Shown here one piece after another: positions 1-8,863 of a stretch of 64,000 bases of DNA; the stretch's first letter is position 1; each line of letters starts with the position of its first letter. Under the pieces are notes generated by a model. It made no database searches. It was not told where the DNA came from and saw only the letters and a program-made list of their open reading frames with translations. Source of the DNA: Roseiarcus sp963813555 (GTDB lineage Bacteria; Pseudomonadota; Alphaproteobacteria; Rhizobiales; Beijerinckiaceae); contig CAWEZX010000006.1 of assembly GCA_963813555.1 (NCBI GenBank), positions 62,001 to 126,000 on the forward strand, in the 5' to 3' direction. A program made the position numbers and the translations under genes.

Positions 1-477
1 TGCTTTGCGTCGCTGTGAGCCCCCGTTCGTTTCCACACAATTTCATTTACGAAATTTTTTACACCAAATATAGCGTCAAGTATTGATTTCAAGTAATGGC
101 TTGCAGACGGGTCGCAGTGAAGATAGAGCGATCCGGTCGGCTTGAGCACCCGATGCAGTTCGATCAGCCTGACCGCCATCATGGCGAGATAGGCCATCAT
201 GTCGTTCTCGCCGAGCGCCGAGCGCATCGCGCGCAGCATGATCGCCGCTTGCGAATGGCCGCCACTCAGCACCTCGTCGAAAGCGCGTTCGGCGCTATCG
301 TTCCAGTGCCACGTGTCGTCGAAGGCCTCGATCTGCGCGGGGGATTGCTCGCCCGACGGCGCCTTGAACAGCGTTCGAATTGAACGGGGGATCGAGATAG
401 ACGAGATCGACATTTTCATCCGCGATGCTGTTGCGCAGCACGTGGAGATTGTCGCCATAGTAGAGCTTGTTGGCCAT
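1..477 (-). pseudogene. Site-specific adenine DNA methyltransferase, 5' part, frameshifted and cut by the window edge
   Basis: The protein starts at 477 with MANKLYYGDNLHVLRN and contains LVYLDPPFNSNA, the DPPF catalytic motif IV of N6-adenine methyltransferases. The frame is lost near 371. It resumes in another frame as FKAPSGEQSPAQIEAFDDTW and runs on through LIELHRVLKPTGSLYLHCDP to the window start. Relatives normally read about NATYNVLFKAP at this point, so a loss of roughly 14 bases is the simplest explanation (inference). The C-terminal part lies outside the window. As written the gene cannot make a full enzyme. No restriction endonuclease is visible beside it, so whether it was an orphan methylase or part of a restriction-modification system cannot be told. 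Confidence 0.8.
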
Positions 478-679
478 GCCGCCGCCCCCGAATCCACGCC
501 CATGGTTATGTCAGTCGCGTGCGAGGTCAAACCGTTTGGTCGATCGTTCCCTTTCTGTTCTAGAGCATGCAGACGGTTTCAGTGCAAGGGGTCAGGGCCG
601 GACCCGATGCATAAGCGGGCAAGGCCCGGCGCGCCCTTACATGATGAGGAAGGCGAGCGGTCTCACCGCGCCCTCCCTG

Positions 680-1069
680 TTACTTCGGCGCGACGCCCTC
701 GATTCCGATGGTGCGGAAGCTGGCGTATTTATTGCCAACGTCCGCCTGAAGTTGGCGCTGTTTGACGTTGAACGCCTTGACCGCATCCATATCAGCGAAT
801 TCTAAGAGAACCACGCGATTGGGCGGCGGGGAACCGCTGAAACCGATCGCTTTGTTATAACCGCCGGCGAGGTATTTGCCGCCGAATTGTTTGATGTTGG
901 CTTGCACCTTGGGCAGATAATCCTTGGTGTAGCCATCCTGATCTTTGACATCGACTTCGGCGACCTCAAATCCCGGCGGCTTGGCCTGCGCGTGCAAGAC
1001 ATTGGCGGCGCCGACGCCCAAAACAAAGCTGCCGATTACCGCCGCTGCAATCTTATAGGTGGAATTCAT
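680..1069 (-). CDS. Secreted DUF1330 domain protein
   Basis: A 129-residue protein with a hydrophobic N-terminal segment ending in a signal-peptidase-like site (VLHAQA, about residue 28). A DUF1330 fold follows, with FEVAEVDVKDQDGY early and RVVLLEFADMDAVKAF in the second half. DUF1330 proteins are small ferredoxin-like alpha+beta barrels of unknown function, and exported versions are common in rhizobia. Two ATGs lie close together at 1078 and 1069. The GGAGG directly abuts the first but sits nine bases before the second, so 1069 is chosen. The gene stands alone between the broken methyltransferase and the MliC-like gene. Confidence 0.8.
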   Translation of the reverse strand: MNSTYKIAAAVIGSFVLGVGAANVLHAQAKPPGFEVAEVDVKDQDGYTKDYLPKVQANIKQFGGKYLAGGYNKAIGFSGSPPPNRVVLLEFADMDAVKAFNVKQRQLQADVGNKYASFRTIGIEGVAPK

Positions 1070-1369
1070 TGTTTCCATCCTCCCTCAACCGACATTCGTC
1101 GGACGCCGTCTTCAACAACGGCCAATTGTTCGGTATTGACGCACTCTTCTGGTGCGGGTCGCCGGTTCGACAGCCCCAGACGCACCCAAGGCGTCGGGAC
1201 AGCCGTCGTGCTATGAACTCCGCCCGGCCGAACACCCACGGCTGGCACGGAAATTCAGTTGACGCTGTGATCCGCGTCACATTGCGATGAGCTTGGACAG
1301 CTCGGCCGCAGGGGCCGGAGAAACGGGACATCCTCGCTCCGCCACAACGCAGCCTCGGGAATACGACAC

Positions 1370-1672
1370 ATGGGCCAACAGCTATGCCTTGCAGCAGCAG
1401 TTGCCATCCTGGCGTTCGCCGGCCCTGCCGGCGCCATTGAGGCGCGTTACCGATGCAGCGTCGGCGCGAAGCTCACCGCAAACTTCTCCCCGCCCAACGC
1501 GGCGGATGGGCGCGTCACGCTGACCTTCGCAACAGGGCGCAGGCTTACACTGCCGCAAGTTTTGTCCGCCGATGGCGGGCGCTATGCCAACGACGACATC
1601 GAATTCTGGATCAAGGGGCAGGGCGCCATTCTGACGATGAACGGCGAGAGGGAAACCTGCTCGACGCGATGA
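1370..1672 (+). CDS. MliC-like C-type lysozyme inhibitor, secreted
   Basis: A 100-residue protein with a signal peptide ending near GPAGAIEA. The mature part matches the MliC/PliC fold: RYRC at the start, VTLTF, LPQVLSADGGRYANDDIEFWIKG in pieces, then ILTMNG and a C-terminal ETC that can pair with the first cysteine. Members bind and inhibit C-type lysozymes in the periplasm or on the outer membrane. Here the leader lacks a clear lipobox cysteine, so a periplasmic form is more likely than a lipoprotein. It has no obvious operon partner. A relaxed promoter or terminator could not be identified. Confidence 0.7.
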   Translation: MGQQLCLAAAVAILAFAGPAGAIEARYRCSVGAKLTANFSPPNAADGRVTLTFATGRRLTLPQVLSADGGRYANDDIEFWIKGQGAILTMNGERETCSTR

Positions 1673-1905
1673 CCTCGCGATACAATTCGAGATCGGCGCG
1701 GAAGGGTACGCTGCGCTGTCGGAGTTCTGGCTCTGTGACAGCGATGTGTGTCTCGCCGTTTCCGGCGCAAACGCCGCTTTCATGAGCCGCCCTTGCGAGA
1801 GGGTCATCGATCGAGCCGATTACTTTTGGAGCGTCGGACCCGAACTCGCCATCGCGAGCGCATGCGACATAGCGAGGAACGAACGGAATAGCGGATTCGG
1901 GTCGC

Positions 1906-2697
1906 CTACCGACTGTAGCCCGGCCAGCCGAAATGGCGGTGAAGCTGGTCCTCGCTCGCCTCGTTTATCATCGCCAGCGGGTCCCAGGCCGGCGCAGACC
2001 TCACCTGGTCACGGGTGACGTTCATGTTGATGCGCTCGCCAAACCAGTCGATGTCCTTCACCGCATAAGGCGAGAGCTGAACAACCTTGCCGGGCCACCA
2101 GTTGCGCGTCGCAATGACCAGATAGCGGACCTCCCAATTCGAGTCGTCGGCGAGCACGTTTTCCACGTGGCCGATGTCGCCGTCCGTAGCGTGAACGTAA
2201 TAGCCCTTGACCGAGGCTACGCCGTGCAGGCGGTCGCCGCCGTCAACGGGCGGGATCAGCGTCTCTGCCTCCCGCCGTATCGCCTCCGCGATGACCTGCG
2301 GCTGCGCATTGGACAGAATCGCGGGGCCGAAATGCGTCGCGCCCCAATAGGGGTCCCAGCCATAATAGTCGTAAAGGAGCGCCTCCATGTCCTTGGTCAC
2401 CAGGTCGCCATGGCTCGCCTGCGGACCGGCCTCGATCTGCGCTCTGGTCAGATTGAGGGTGAGTTCGAGCGCCTCTTGTGAGCTCATCATTGGGAGGTTG
2501 GGCTTTGGCGAAATCTCCAAGGGCGCAATGGCTGACGGGTGAATGAACACCTGGCGGCCCGGCAGCCAAGAGTTGGCGTCGACCGCCAGCCAGCAAATCT
2601 TCCAGGTCTCGTCGAACAGGAAGTCCTTGACGTCGCCGACGTCGCCGTCACTCGCCCGAACCTGGCAACCTTCAAGACCGCTCACAGCGAACAGCAT
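1906..2697 (-). CDS. Double PRC-barrel domain protein
   Basis: Two PRC-barrel repeats are visible. The first, near residues 1-75, reads MLFAVSGLEGCQVRASDGDVGDVKDF; the second, after about residue 150, reads VKGYYVHATDGDIGHVENVL. Both contain the DGDIG/DGDVG turn and a tryptophan-rich strand (WLPGRQV and WWPGKVV). Proteins of this layout are common in rhizobia and are thought to be cytosolic stress-related or RNA-associated proteins, but their role is not settled. A longer frame opens at 2757, but homologous proteins start at MLF, so 2697 is preferred. Its start faces the Na/Pi symporter gene, with about 155 bases between, so the two are divergently transcribed. Confidence 0.8.
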   Translation of the reverse strand: MLFAVSGLEGCQVRASDGDVGDVKDFLFDETWKICWLAVDANSWLPGRQVFIHPSAIAPLEISPKPNLPMMSSQEALELTLNLTRAQIEAGPQASHGDLVTKDMEALLYDYYGWDPYWGATHFGPAILSNAQPQVIAEAIRREAETLIPPVDGGDRLHGVASVKGYYVHATDGDIGHVENVLADDSNWEVRYLVIATRNWWPGKVVQLSPYAVKDIDWFGERINMNVTRDQVRSAPAWDPLAMINEASEDQLHRHFGWPGYSR

Positions 2698-2854
2698 GGC
2701 CCCATCACTCCCGGTCGGTCGAAGCGATAGTCTGCGCTGTTCAGAGTCTCGCGACAAGCCGCGTTCGGCGCCTCATCCGGTCGACAAGCGCGCCCCCCCG
2801 CGCTACGCATGCCGATTCCCTCTGCGGGCGCACACACAGGGGGCGGGAGGAAAT

Positions 2855-4555
2855 TTGGAGACCATCGTTTCGATTGTCGGCGGCGTGGGCCTTTTCCTTT
2901 TGGGAATGGCGGTGATGACCGACGGGCTCAAAGCGCTCGCCGGCACGGCTCTGAAGACGGTGATGGAGAAAGCGGCGGCGACGCCGCTGCTCGGCACGTT
3001 CTGGGGCGCGGTGATCACGCTCATCGTGCAATCGTCGAGCGCCACCACGATGACCACGATCGGGCTGGTCAGCGCGGGGCTGCTGACATTCCCGCAAGGC
3101 CTGAGCCTGGTCTTCGGCGCCAACATCGGCACCACCGGCACCGGCTGGCTGGTGGCGGCGTTTGGGGTCCGGATCTCGCTGACCGCCGCCGCTTTGCCGA
3201 TCGTCTTTGTCGGCGCCTTGCTCAAGGTGGTCGGGCGCGGACGATTGGCGGCGGCGGGCGCGGCAATTGCCGGCTTCGCGCTGATCCTGGTCGGACTGTC
3301 GACGCTTCAGCAAGGCATGGGCGGCCTTGCCGAATCGTTGCACCCGTCAGACCTGCCAACGGTCACCAACGCCGCCGGCGCCATCAATCTCGCGGGCATG
3401 GCCAACGTGCTGCTGCTGGTCGTGGTCGGCGCCGTGATGACGACCGTCATGCAGTCGTCGACCGCCGCAATCGCGGTGACTCTATCCGCGCTCTACGCAG
3501 GCGCGGTCGGCCTCGATCAGGCTTTGGCGCTGGTCATCGGCCAGAACATCGGCACCGCGACGAGTTCCGCCGTCGCCGCGATCGGCGCCTCGAGCACAGC
3601 CAAGCGGCTCGCTGTGGCCTATATCGCCTTCAAGCTGGTCGCGGCATTGATCGCGATCGTAGTTTTTCCGTTTGTGACGCCGCTGATCGTCAGGGCGTCG
3701 CAGACGATCGATCCGACTGGCCTGCTCGCCGCCTATCACACGGCCTATAACGTGGTCGGCGTCGCTGTCCTCTTGCCGCTGATGGGCCCGTTCACCCGCC
3801 TGATCGAGCGCTTCGTCCCGGAGCGCGGCTCACCGTTCACGAAAACCCTCGATCCGGCTTCGCTTCGCTCGCCGATGGTCGCCGTCGAGGCGGTGCGCCG
3901 CACCGTCGAGCGCGCGCTTGAGACGCTGTGCTTGGCGACGGCAACCGGACTCGACGGCGCGCCCAAGGGCGGCGGAACAGTTCGCCCCGCCCTGGACGAA
4001 GCGACATTGGCTCAGGCGTTGGACGGCGTGCGGCAGGCGAGCGATTTTCTGTCGAAAAGCGACCCGCCGCCTTCCGAGGAAGGCCACGCATGGTTCACCA
4101 GCACCGTGCATGCGCTCGATCATGCGAGCCGGCTTGCCGAGTCCGTTGCGGCTATGGCCAAGACCGGCGTCGAGACTGACGGGCCGGAAGAAATAAGCGC
4201 CGCGGCTCTGTGCGCGCAATCGATGCGCGACGCGGCCGGGGCCGCCGCGAATCTTGCGGTCTCCGCCGGGCCGGGCCACGCGGCCGACGACGAACTGGCG
4301 AAGAAGACGGTCCAGTCTGCGCCCCGCAACGACATGGCCCAAGATCTCGAGCGCGCCGCCAAGGCTTTGGCCGATCTTCGGGCCGCGCATCGCAGCGCTA
4401 CGCTCGACATGGTCGCATCCGGAAAGCTCACGGCGAGCGCCGCGATTGCTCGTGTCGACGCGGTTGCGCTCATGAGCCGGCTCGCGCATCACGCATGGCG
4501 CGCAGTCGCGCATCTCGAGCGCGCCGCCGCCTCGCGCATGGAGGTCGAGCAATGA
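2855..4555 (+). CDS. Na/Pi cotransporter family protein with C-terminal PhoU-like helices
   Basis: The N-terminal half has two inverted Na/Pi-cotransporter repeats, each with a QSS motif (VQSSSATTMTTIG and MQSSTAAIAVTLS) and a glycine-asparagine motif (GANIGTTGTG and GQNIGTATSSAV). The last 230 residues are charged and helical, as in the PhoU-like tail of NptA/YjbB-type proteins. The likely role is Na+-coupled phosphate transport or export across the inner membrane. The frame is open far upstream, but there is a TTG at 2855 four bases after GGGAGG, giving LETIVSIVGG (566 residues). The stop overlaps the next ATG as ATGA, so this gene and the P-type ATPase are translationally coupled. Confidence 0.85.
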   Translation: METIVSIVGGVGLFLLGMAVMTDGLKALAGTALKTVMEKAAATPLLGTFWGAVITLIVQSSSATTMTTIGLVSAGLLTFPQGLSLVFGANIGTTGTGWLVAAFGVRISLTAAALPIVFVGALLKVVGRGRLAAAGAAIAGFALILVGLSTLQQGMGGLAESLHPSDLPTVTNAAGAINLAGMANVLLLVVVGAVMTTVMQSSTAAIAVTLSALYAGAVGLDQALALVIGQNIGTATSSAVAAIGASSTAKRLAVAYIAFKLVAALIAIVVFPFVTPLIVRASQTIDPTGLLAAYHTAYNVVGVAVLLPLMGPFTRLIERFVPERGSPFTKTLDPASLRSPMVAVEAVRRTVERALETLCLATATGLDGAPKGGGTVRPALDEATLAQALDGVRQASDFLSKSDPPPSEEGHAWFTSTVHALDHASRLAESVAAMAKTGVETDGPEEISAAALCAQSMRDAAGAAANLAVSAGPGHAADDELAKKTVQSAPRNDMAQDLERAAKALADLRAAHRSATLDMVASGKLTASAAIARVDAVALMSRLAHHAWRAVAHLERAAASRMEVEQ

Positions 4556-7275
4556 GCGCAGCAGAACAGACGGCCTGGCACGCACTGACCGCGGACGAGG
4601 CGGTCGAGAGGCTCAAGACCAGCGTGACCACCGGCCTTGACGATTCCGAAGCTAAGCGCCGCCAGGCGGAATACGGCCTCAACGTGCTGCCGACCGCGCG
4701 CAAACGCGGCCCGTTCATGCGTTTCCTGCAGCAGTTCAACAACGTCCTTGTCTATGTGCTGCTCGCGGCCGGCTTCATCAAGCTGATGATGAACCTGTGG
4801 CTCGACGCCTCGATCATTCTCGGCGTGGTCATCATCAACGGACTGCTCGGCTTCCTTCAGGAAGGTCGCGCGGAAAAGTCGCTCAATTCGATCCGCAACA
4901 TGCTCTCTTTGGAGGCGCGAACGCTACGCAACGGACAAACGTCGATGATCCCGGCGGAGACGCTCGTGCCGGGCGACATCGTGTTCCTCGAATCCGGCGA
5001 CAAGATTCCAGCCGACATCCGCCTGACCGAGGTCAAGAACCTGCGCACGGAAGAAGCCGCGCTCACCGGCAAATCGGTGCCATCGGACAAATCGACCGCG
5101 CCCGTCTCGGACAAGGCGACCGTCGGCGATCGTTCAGCCATGGCCTATTCCGGCACGCTGGTGGTCTCCGGCCGGGCGACCGGACTGGTCGTCGCCACGG
5201 GCAGCCAAACCGAGTTGGGCCGCATCAACCAGATGCTCGCCGGGGTCAGCGCGCTGGAGACGCCGCTTCTGCTCCAGATCAAGAAGTTCGGCTACGCGAT
5301 CGTAATCATCATTATGATCGTCGGCGCGATTACCTTCGCCTTCGGGCATTTCGTCCGTGACATTCCGTTCGTGGAAATGTTCCAGGCTGTCACCGGCATC
5401 GCGGTGTCGATGATCCCCGAAGGATTGCCTGCCCTCATCACGATTACGCTTGCGATCGGCGTCCAGCGGATGGCGGCCCGCAATGCGATCGTACGGCGCC
5501 TGCCGGCGGTTGAAACGCTGGGCTCCGTCGCGCGCATCTGCTCGGACAAGACCGGCACGCTGACGCTGATGGAAATGATGGTCGTGTCCGCCGTGACCGC
5601 GGACGATGCGCTGAAAGTCACGGGCGACGGCTACGCCAACGAGGGCCAGGTGCTCAAGGACGGCGCGCCCACGGCCAAGAGCCCGACGCTCGAGCTTCTG
5701 GGACGCGTCTCCGCGCTGTGCAATGACGCCGAACTGCGCCAGGAAGACGGCGTGTGGAAGGTGGAAGGCGATCCGACCGAGGGCGCGCTCTATCCGTTCG
5801 CCGCGAAACTCGGAATTGAGCGGCAGAAGGAGCAGGCCGCCTATCCGCGTATCGACGCCATCCCGTTCGAATCCGAGCATCGGTTCATGGCGACGTTGCA
5901 TAAAGCCCCGGAAGGCGGGGAGATCCTGCTCGTCAAGGGCGCGCCTGAGGCGATCCTCGATCATTGCGACCGGCAAGAGGACGCGGCCGGCCAGAAGCCT
6001 CTCGATCGCGCCTATTTTGAAAAGGCCTCCGACGTTCTCGCGGGGCAAGGGGAGCGTGTGCTGGCGCTGGCGTGGCTGCCCGATCCCGGGGTCAAAGCCG
6101 GAAGCCTCGGCCCGGCCGATCTGCCGAAGAATCTTGTGCTGCTCGGGCTTGTCGGCCTCCTCGATCCGCCGCGCAAGGAAGCGATCGAGGCGGTGAAGGA
6201 ATGCCACGGCGGCGGCATAAGGGTGACAATGATCACCGGCGACCACAAGATCACCGCCGCGGCGATCGCGAAAATGCTCGAGATCGGCGACGGCAAGACC
6301 GCGGTCACCGGGGCGGAAGTCGCCGAGATGGACATGGCGACGCTTCAGGAAACGGTGCGCAACGTCGACGTGTTTGCGCGCGCGAGCCCGGAGCATAAAC
6401 TGCGCCTGGTCAAGGCGATTCAAGCCAACGGGCAGGTGGTGGCGATGACCGGCGACGGCGTCAACGACGCGCCGGCTTTGAAAAAGGCCGACATCGGCGT
6501 CGCGATGGGAATCAAGGGCACCGAAGTGACCAAGGAAGCGGCCGAAATGGTGCTGGCCGATGACAATTTCGCCTCGATAACGGCTGCGGTGAAGGAGGGC
6601 CGCACCGTCTACAACAATATCGAGAAGGCGATCCTGTTCATGCTGCCGACCAACGTCGCCCAGGCGCTGGTCATTCTGGCGGCGATCTTCGTCGGCTTCA
6701 CCACGCCGATCACCGCGCCCCAGATCCTGTGGGTCAACATGGTGACTTCGGTCGCGCTCGGCCTCGTGATCTCGTTCGAGCCGCACGAGCTCGACGTGAT
6801 GCTGCGGCCGCCGCGCATGGTCAATCGTCCGATCCTCGACGCCTTCGGCGTATGGCGCGTCGTGTTCGTCGGCGCGGCGCTGCTCATCCTCACTCTATGG
6901 GCGTTCTTCTGGATGAAATCGCAAGATGCTTCCGACCCGCTCGCGCGCACGGTCGCCGTCAACGCGCTGGTCATCGGTCAGGTGTTCTATCTCTTGAACA
7001 GCCGGTTCAAGATCGACTCGTCGCTGTCGCCTTTTGCCCACCTCGGCAACCGCTATCTGCCAATGGGCATCGGCGCGGTGGTCGTGCTGCAGCTCCTGTA
7101 CACTTATGCGCCGCCGTTGCAGCGGGTGTTCGAGACCAAGGCGATACCGCTCGGCGTCTGGCCCTGGCTATTCCTTGGCGGCTTGATTTTTTTCCTCGTC
7201 GTCGAGGCCGAGAAGGCGATCATCCGCGCCATGCGTTCACGGGAGCCCTCGCGCGCGGCGCCCGCGTCGGCCTAG
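4552..7275 (+). CDS. P2-type cation-transporting ATPase
   Basis: A 907-residue P-type ATPase. It has an N-terminal cation_ATPase_N region, an actuator domain with LTGKSVPSDK (the usual TGES appears as TGKS), a membrane motif MIPEGLPALITI, the phosphorylation site DKTGTLT with Asp at about residue 332, and the hinge TGDGVNDAPALKKAD near residue 632. The final part holds six membrane segments. PEGLP is typical of calcium or sodium/potassium pump relatives rather than heavy-metal pumps, so Ca2+ or a monovalent cation is the likely substrate, though it is not proven. The start overlaps the symporter stop, with GGAGG upstream. Glu is replaced by Lys in TGES, which may affect dephosphorylation. Confidence 0.88.
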   Translation: MSAAEQTAWHALTADEAVERLKTSVTTGLDDSEAKRRQAEYGLNVLPTARKRGPFMRFLQQFNNVLVYVLLAAGFIKLMMNLWLDASIILGVVIINGLLGFLQEGRAEKSLNSIRNMLSLEARTLRNGQTSMIPAETLVPGDIVFLESGDKIPADIRLTEVKNLRTEEAALTGKSVPSDKSTAPVSDKATVGDRSAMAYSGTLVVSGRATGLVVATGSQTELGRINQMLAGVSALETPLLLQIKKFGYAIVIIIMIVGAITFAFGHFVRDIPFVEMFQAVTGIAVSMIPEGLPALITITLAIGVQRMAARNAIVRRLPAVETLGSVARICSDKTGTLTLMEMMVVSAVTADDALKVTGDGYANEGQVLKDGAPTAKSPTLELLGRVSALCNDAELRQEDGVWKVEGDPTEGALYPFAAKLGIERQKEQAAYPRIDAIPFESEHRFMATLHKAPEGGEILLVKGAPEAILDHCDRQEDAAGQKPLDRAYFEKASDVLAGQGERVLALAWLPDPGVKAGSLGPADLPKNLVLLGLVGLLDPPRKEAIEAVKECHGGGIRVTMITGDHKITAAAIAKMLEIGDGKTAVTGAEVAEMDMATLQETVRNVDVFARASPEHKLRLVKAIQANGQVVAMTGDGVNDAPALKKADIGVAMGIKGTEVTKEAAEMVLADDNFASITAAVKEGRTVYNNIEKAILFMLPTNVAQALVILAAIFVGFTTPITAPQILWVNMVTSVALGLVISFEPHELDVMLRPPRMVNRPILDAFGVWRVVFVGAALLILTLWAFFWMKSQDASDPLARTVAVNALVIGQVFYLLNSRFKIDSSLSPFAHLGNRYLPMGIGAVVVLQLLYTYAPPLQRVFETKAIPLGVWPWLFLGGLIFFLVVEAEKAIIRAMRSREPSRAAPASA

Positions 7276-7284
7276 CAGCTTCCT

Positions 7285-7396
7285 CCTCATTCTGAGGAGC
7301 GCCGAAGGCGCGTCTCGAAGAATGCTTCAGCTGGCGCCTGCGTTCCTGCGAGCTCATGCGTCCTTCGAGGCCGCTTCGCGGCGCCTCAGGACGAGG
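7285..7396. repeat. Dispersed inverted repeat of Rhizobiales type
   Basis: The stretch begins cctcattctgaggagcgccg and ends with ccgcttcgcg then gcgcctcaggacgagg. The two arms are imperfect inverted copies of each other, so the RNA can fold into a long hairpin. This is the style of palindromic repeat found many times in Bradyrhizobium-like genomes, and it may also end transcription of the ATPase operon. It fills most of the gap before the amidase. Confidence 0.6.
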
Positions 7397-7466
7397 CGGA
7401 GGGTGGCGCACAGTCGGGCCTGACATTAAGCTTGACAGCACCGCGGAGGCAGCGAGCTTTGACGCA

Positions 7467-8849
7467 ATGCAGAGCAACAGTAGCGAACCCATGAACGCGC
7501 CCGACGGGATCAAGCCCCGGATGCAGCCGTTTCTTACAGCGACAGCTGATTTTGTCAGCGGTAGAGACTCGCCCCGCCAATTTCTCGAGCGCTGCATCGC
7601 CCAACTCGAAGCGTGGGAGCCAAAGATCGGCGCCTTCGTGACGCTCAATCTTGCCGCCGCCAGAACAGCGGCGGATCGCTCGACGGAACGCCGGCGGGAA
7701 GGCAAGCCGCTTTCGCCCATCGACGGCATGCCGATCGGAATCAAGGACATCATCGAAACCATCGACATGGCCACCGAGAACGGTTCGCCGTTGTTTGCTG
7801 GCTTCCGCAGTCAGCGCGACAGCGCCAGCGTTGCGGCTTTGCGCGAGGCCGGCGGGGTTATCCTCGGCAAGACTGTGACGACCGAATTCGCATGGATGCA
7901 ACCACGCGCCACCCGCAATCCGTGGGACCTAAGCCGTACGCCCGGCGGATCGAGCAGCGGATCGGCCGCGGCGGTCGCGGTCGGCGCGGTCAGCGTCGGG
8001 CTCGGCACCCAAGTGTTCGGCTCGATCTTGCGGCCGGCAAGTTTCTGCGGCTGCTTCGGCTTCAAGCCGACGGTCGGCGCCATCAATCGCGGCGGGAGCC
8101 ACGACGTTCTTTCTCAGAGCACGCACGGGCCGATAGCCGCGAGCCTGCCGGAGGCATGGCAAGTCGCGTACGAGATCTCGCGACGCGCGGGCGGGGACCC
8201 TGGCTTTCCAGGTCTTTACGGTCCGCCGACCTGCCCGGCGCCATCCAAGCCGCGCCGGCTTGCGGTTCTGGAAACCGACGGCTGGGCGGTGGCGACGCCA
8301 GCCGCAAAGGAGGCGTTTGAGGAAGCGTCGGCCAGGTTCAAATCGGCGGGCGTCGCGCTCGCATCGCGCCATGAAAGCGAAAAGGTCGCCGCGGTCGAAG
8401 ACGCGATCCATGGCGCGCGGGAGCTCTCCCATAACATCATTGCCTGGGAGTCACGCTGGCCGCTCAACACCTACCGCGCGCGCGACGCCAGCAAGCTCAG
8501 TCAGGCGATGCTGGAACTCGCCGGGCGAGCTGAGGCGATGACCCTTGACGGCTATCGCCGCTACATCAGGGAACGCGATAGGCGGCGCGCTGTCTATCAA
8601 TCGCTGGCGGAGGAGTTCGACGCATGCATCACCTTAGCCGCGCCGGGCGCCGCGCCGGTCGGCCTTAACTGGACAGGGGATCCGGCGTTTGTGGTTCCGG
8701 GGTCGATGCTCGGCGTTCCGGCGATCACGCTTCCGGCGCTTCAGGACGGCGGCCTTCCGCTCGGGCTTCAGTTGCTCGGATTCGCCGACGCCGATGCGGC
8801 GCTGTTTTCGACCGCCGGCGGCGTCATGGCTTTGTTGCAGCAAGGCTGA
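7467..8849 (+). CDS. Amidase signature family protein
   Basis: The protein carries the amidase signature. The catalytic lysine lies in GMPIGIKDII, the serine-rich loop is GGSSSGSAAAVAVG, and the nucleophile serine falls in GTQVFGSILRPASFCG. The usual form of that last motif is GTQTGGS, so the VF pair is a small departure. Members hydrolyse amides to acid plus ammonia in the cytosol. The substrate cannot be read from sequence. A start at 7491 (MNAPDG) is also possible because the GGAGG is 17 bases before 7467. No GatB or GatC is adjacent, so it is not the tRNA amidotransferase subunit. A nitrile hydratase lies far away at 41958 and could supply amides. Confidence 0.8.
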   Translation: MQSNSSEPMNAPDGIKPRMQPFLTATADFVSGRDSPRQFLERCIAQLEAWEPKIGAFVTLNLAAARTAADRSTERRREGKPLSPIDGMPIGIKDIIETIDMATENGSPLFAGFRSQRDSASVAALREAGGVILGKTVTTEFAWMQPRATRNPWDLSRTPGGSSSGSAAAVAVGAVSVGLGTQVFGSILRPASFCGCFGFKPTVGAINRGGSHDVLSQSTHGPIAASLPEAWQVAYEISRRAGGDPGFPGLYGPPTCPAPSKPRRLAVLETDGWAVATPAAKEAFEEASARFKSAGVALASRHESEKVAAVEDAIHGARELSHNIIAWESRWPLNTYRARDASKLSQAMLELAGRAEAMTLDGYRRYIRERDRRRAVYQSLAEEFDACITLAAPGAAPVGLNWTGDPAFVVPGSMLGVPAITLPALQDGGLPLGLQLLGFADADAALFSTAGGVMALLQQG

Positions 8850-8863
8850 CCCACGCCTAGCGA

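Noticed and set aside
5134..6786. 550-residue minus-strand ORF within the P-type ATPase gene
   Set aside because: It is a reverse-frame shadow of a clear ATPase gene, rich in Arg, His and Asp.
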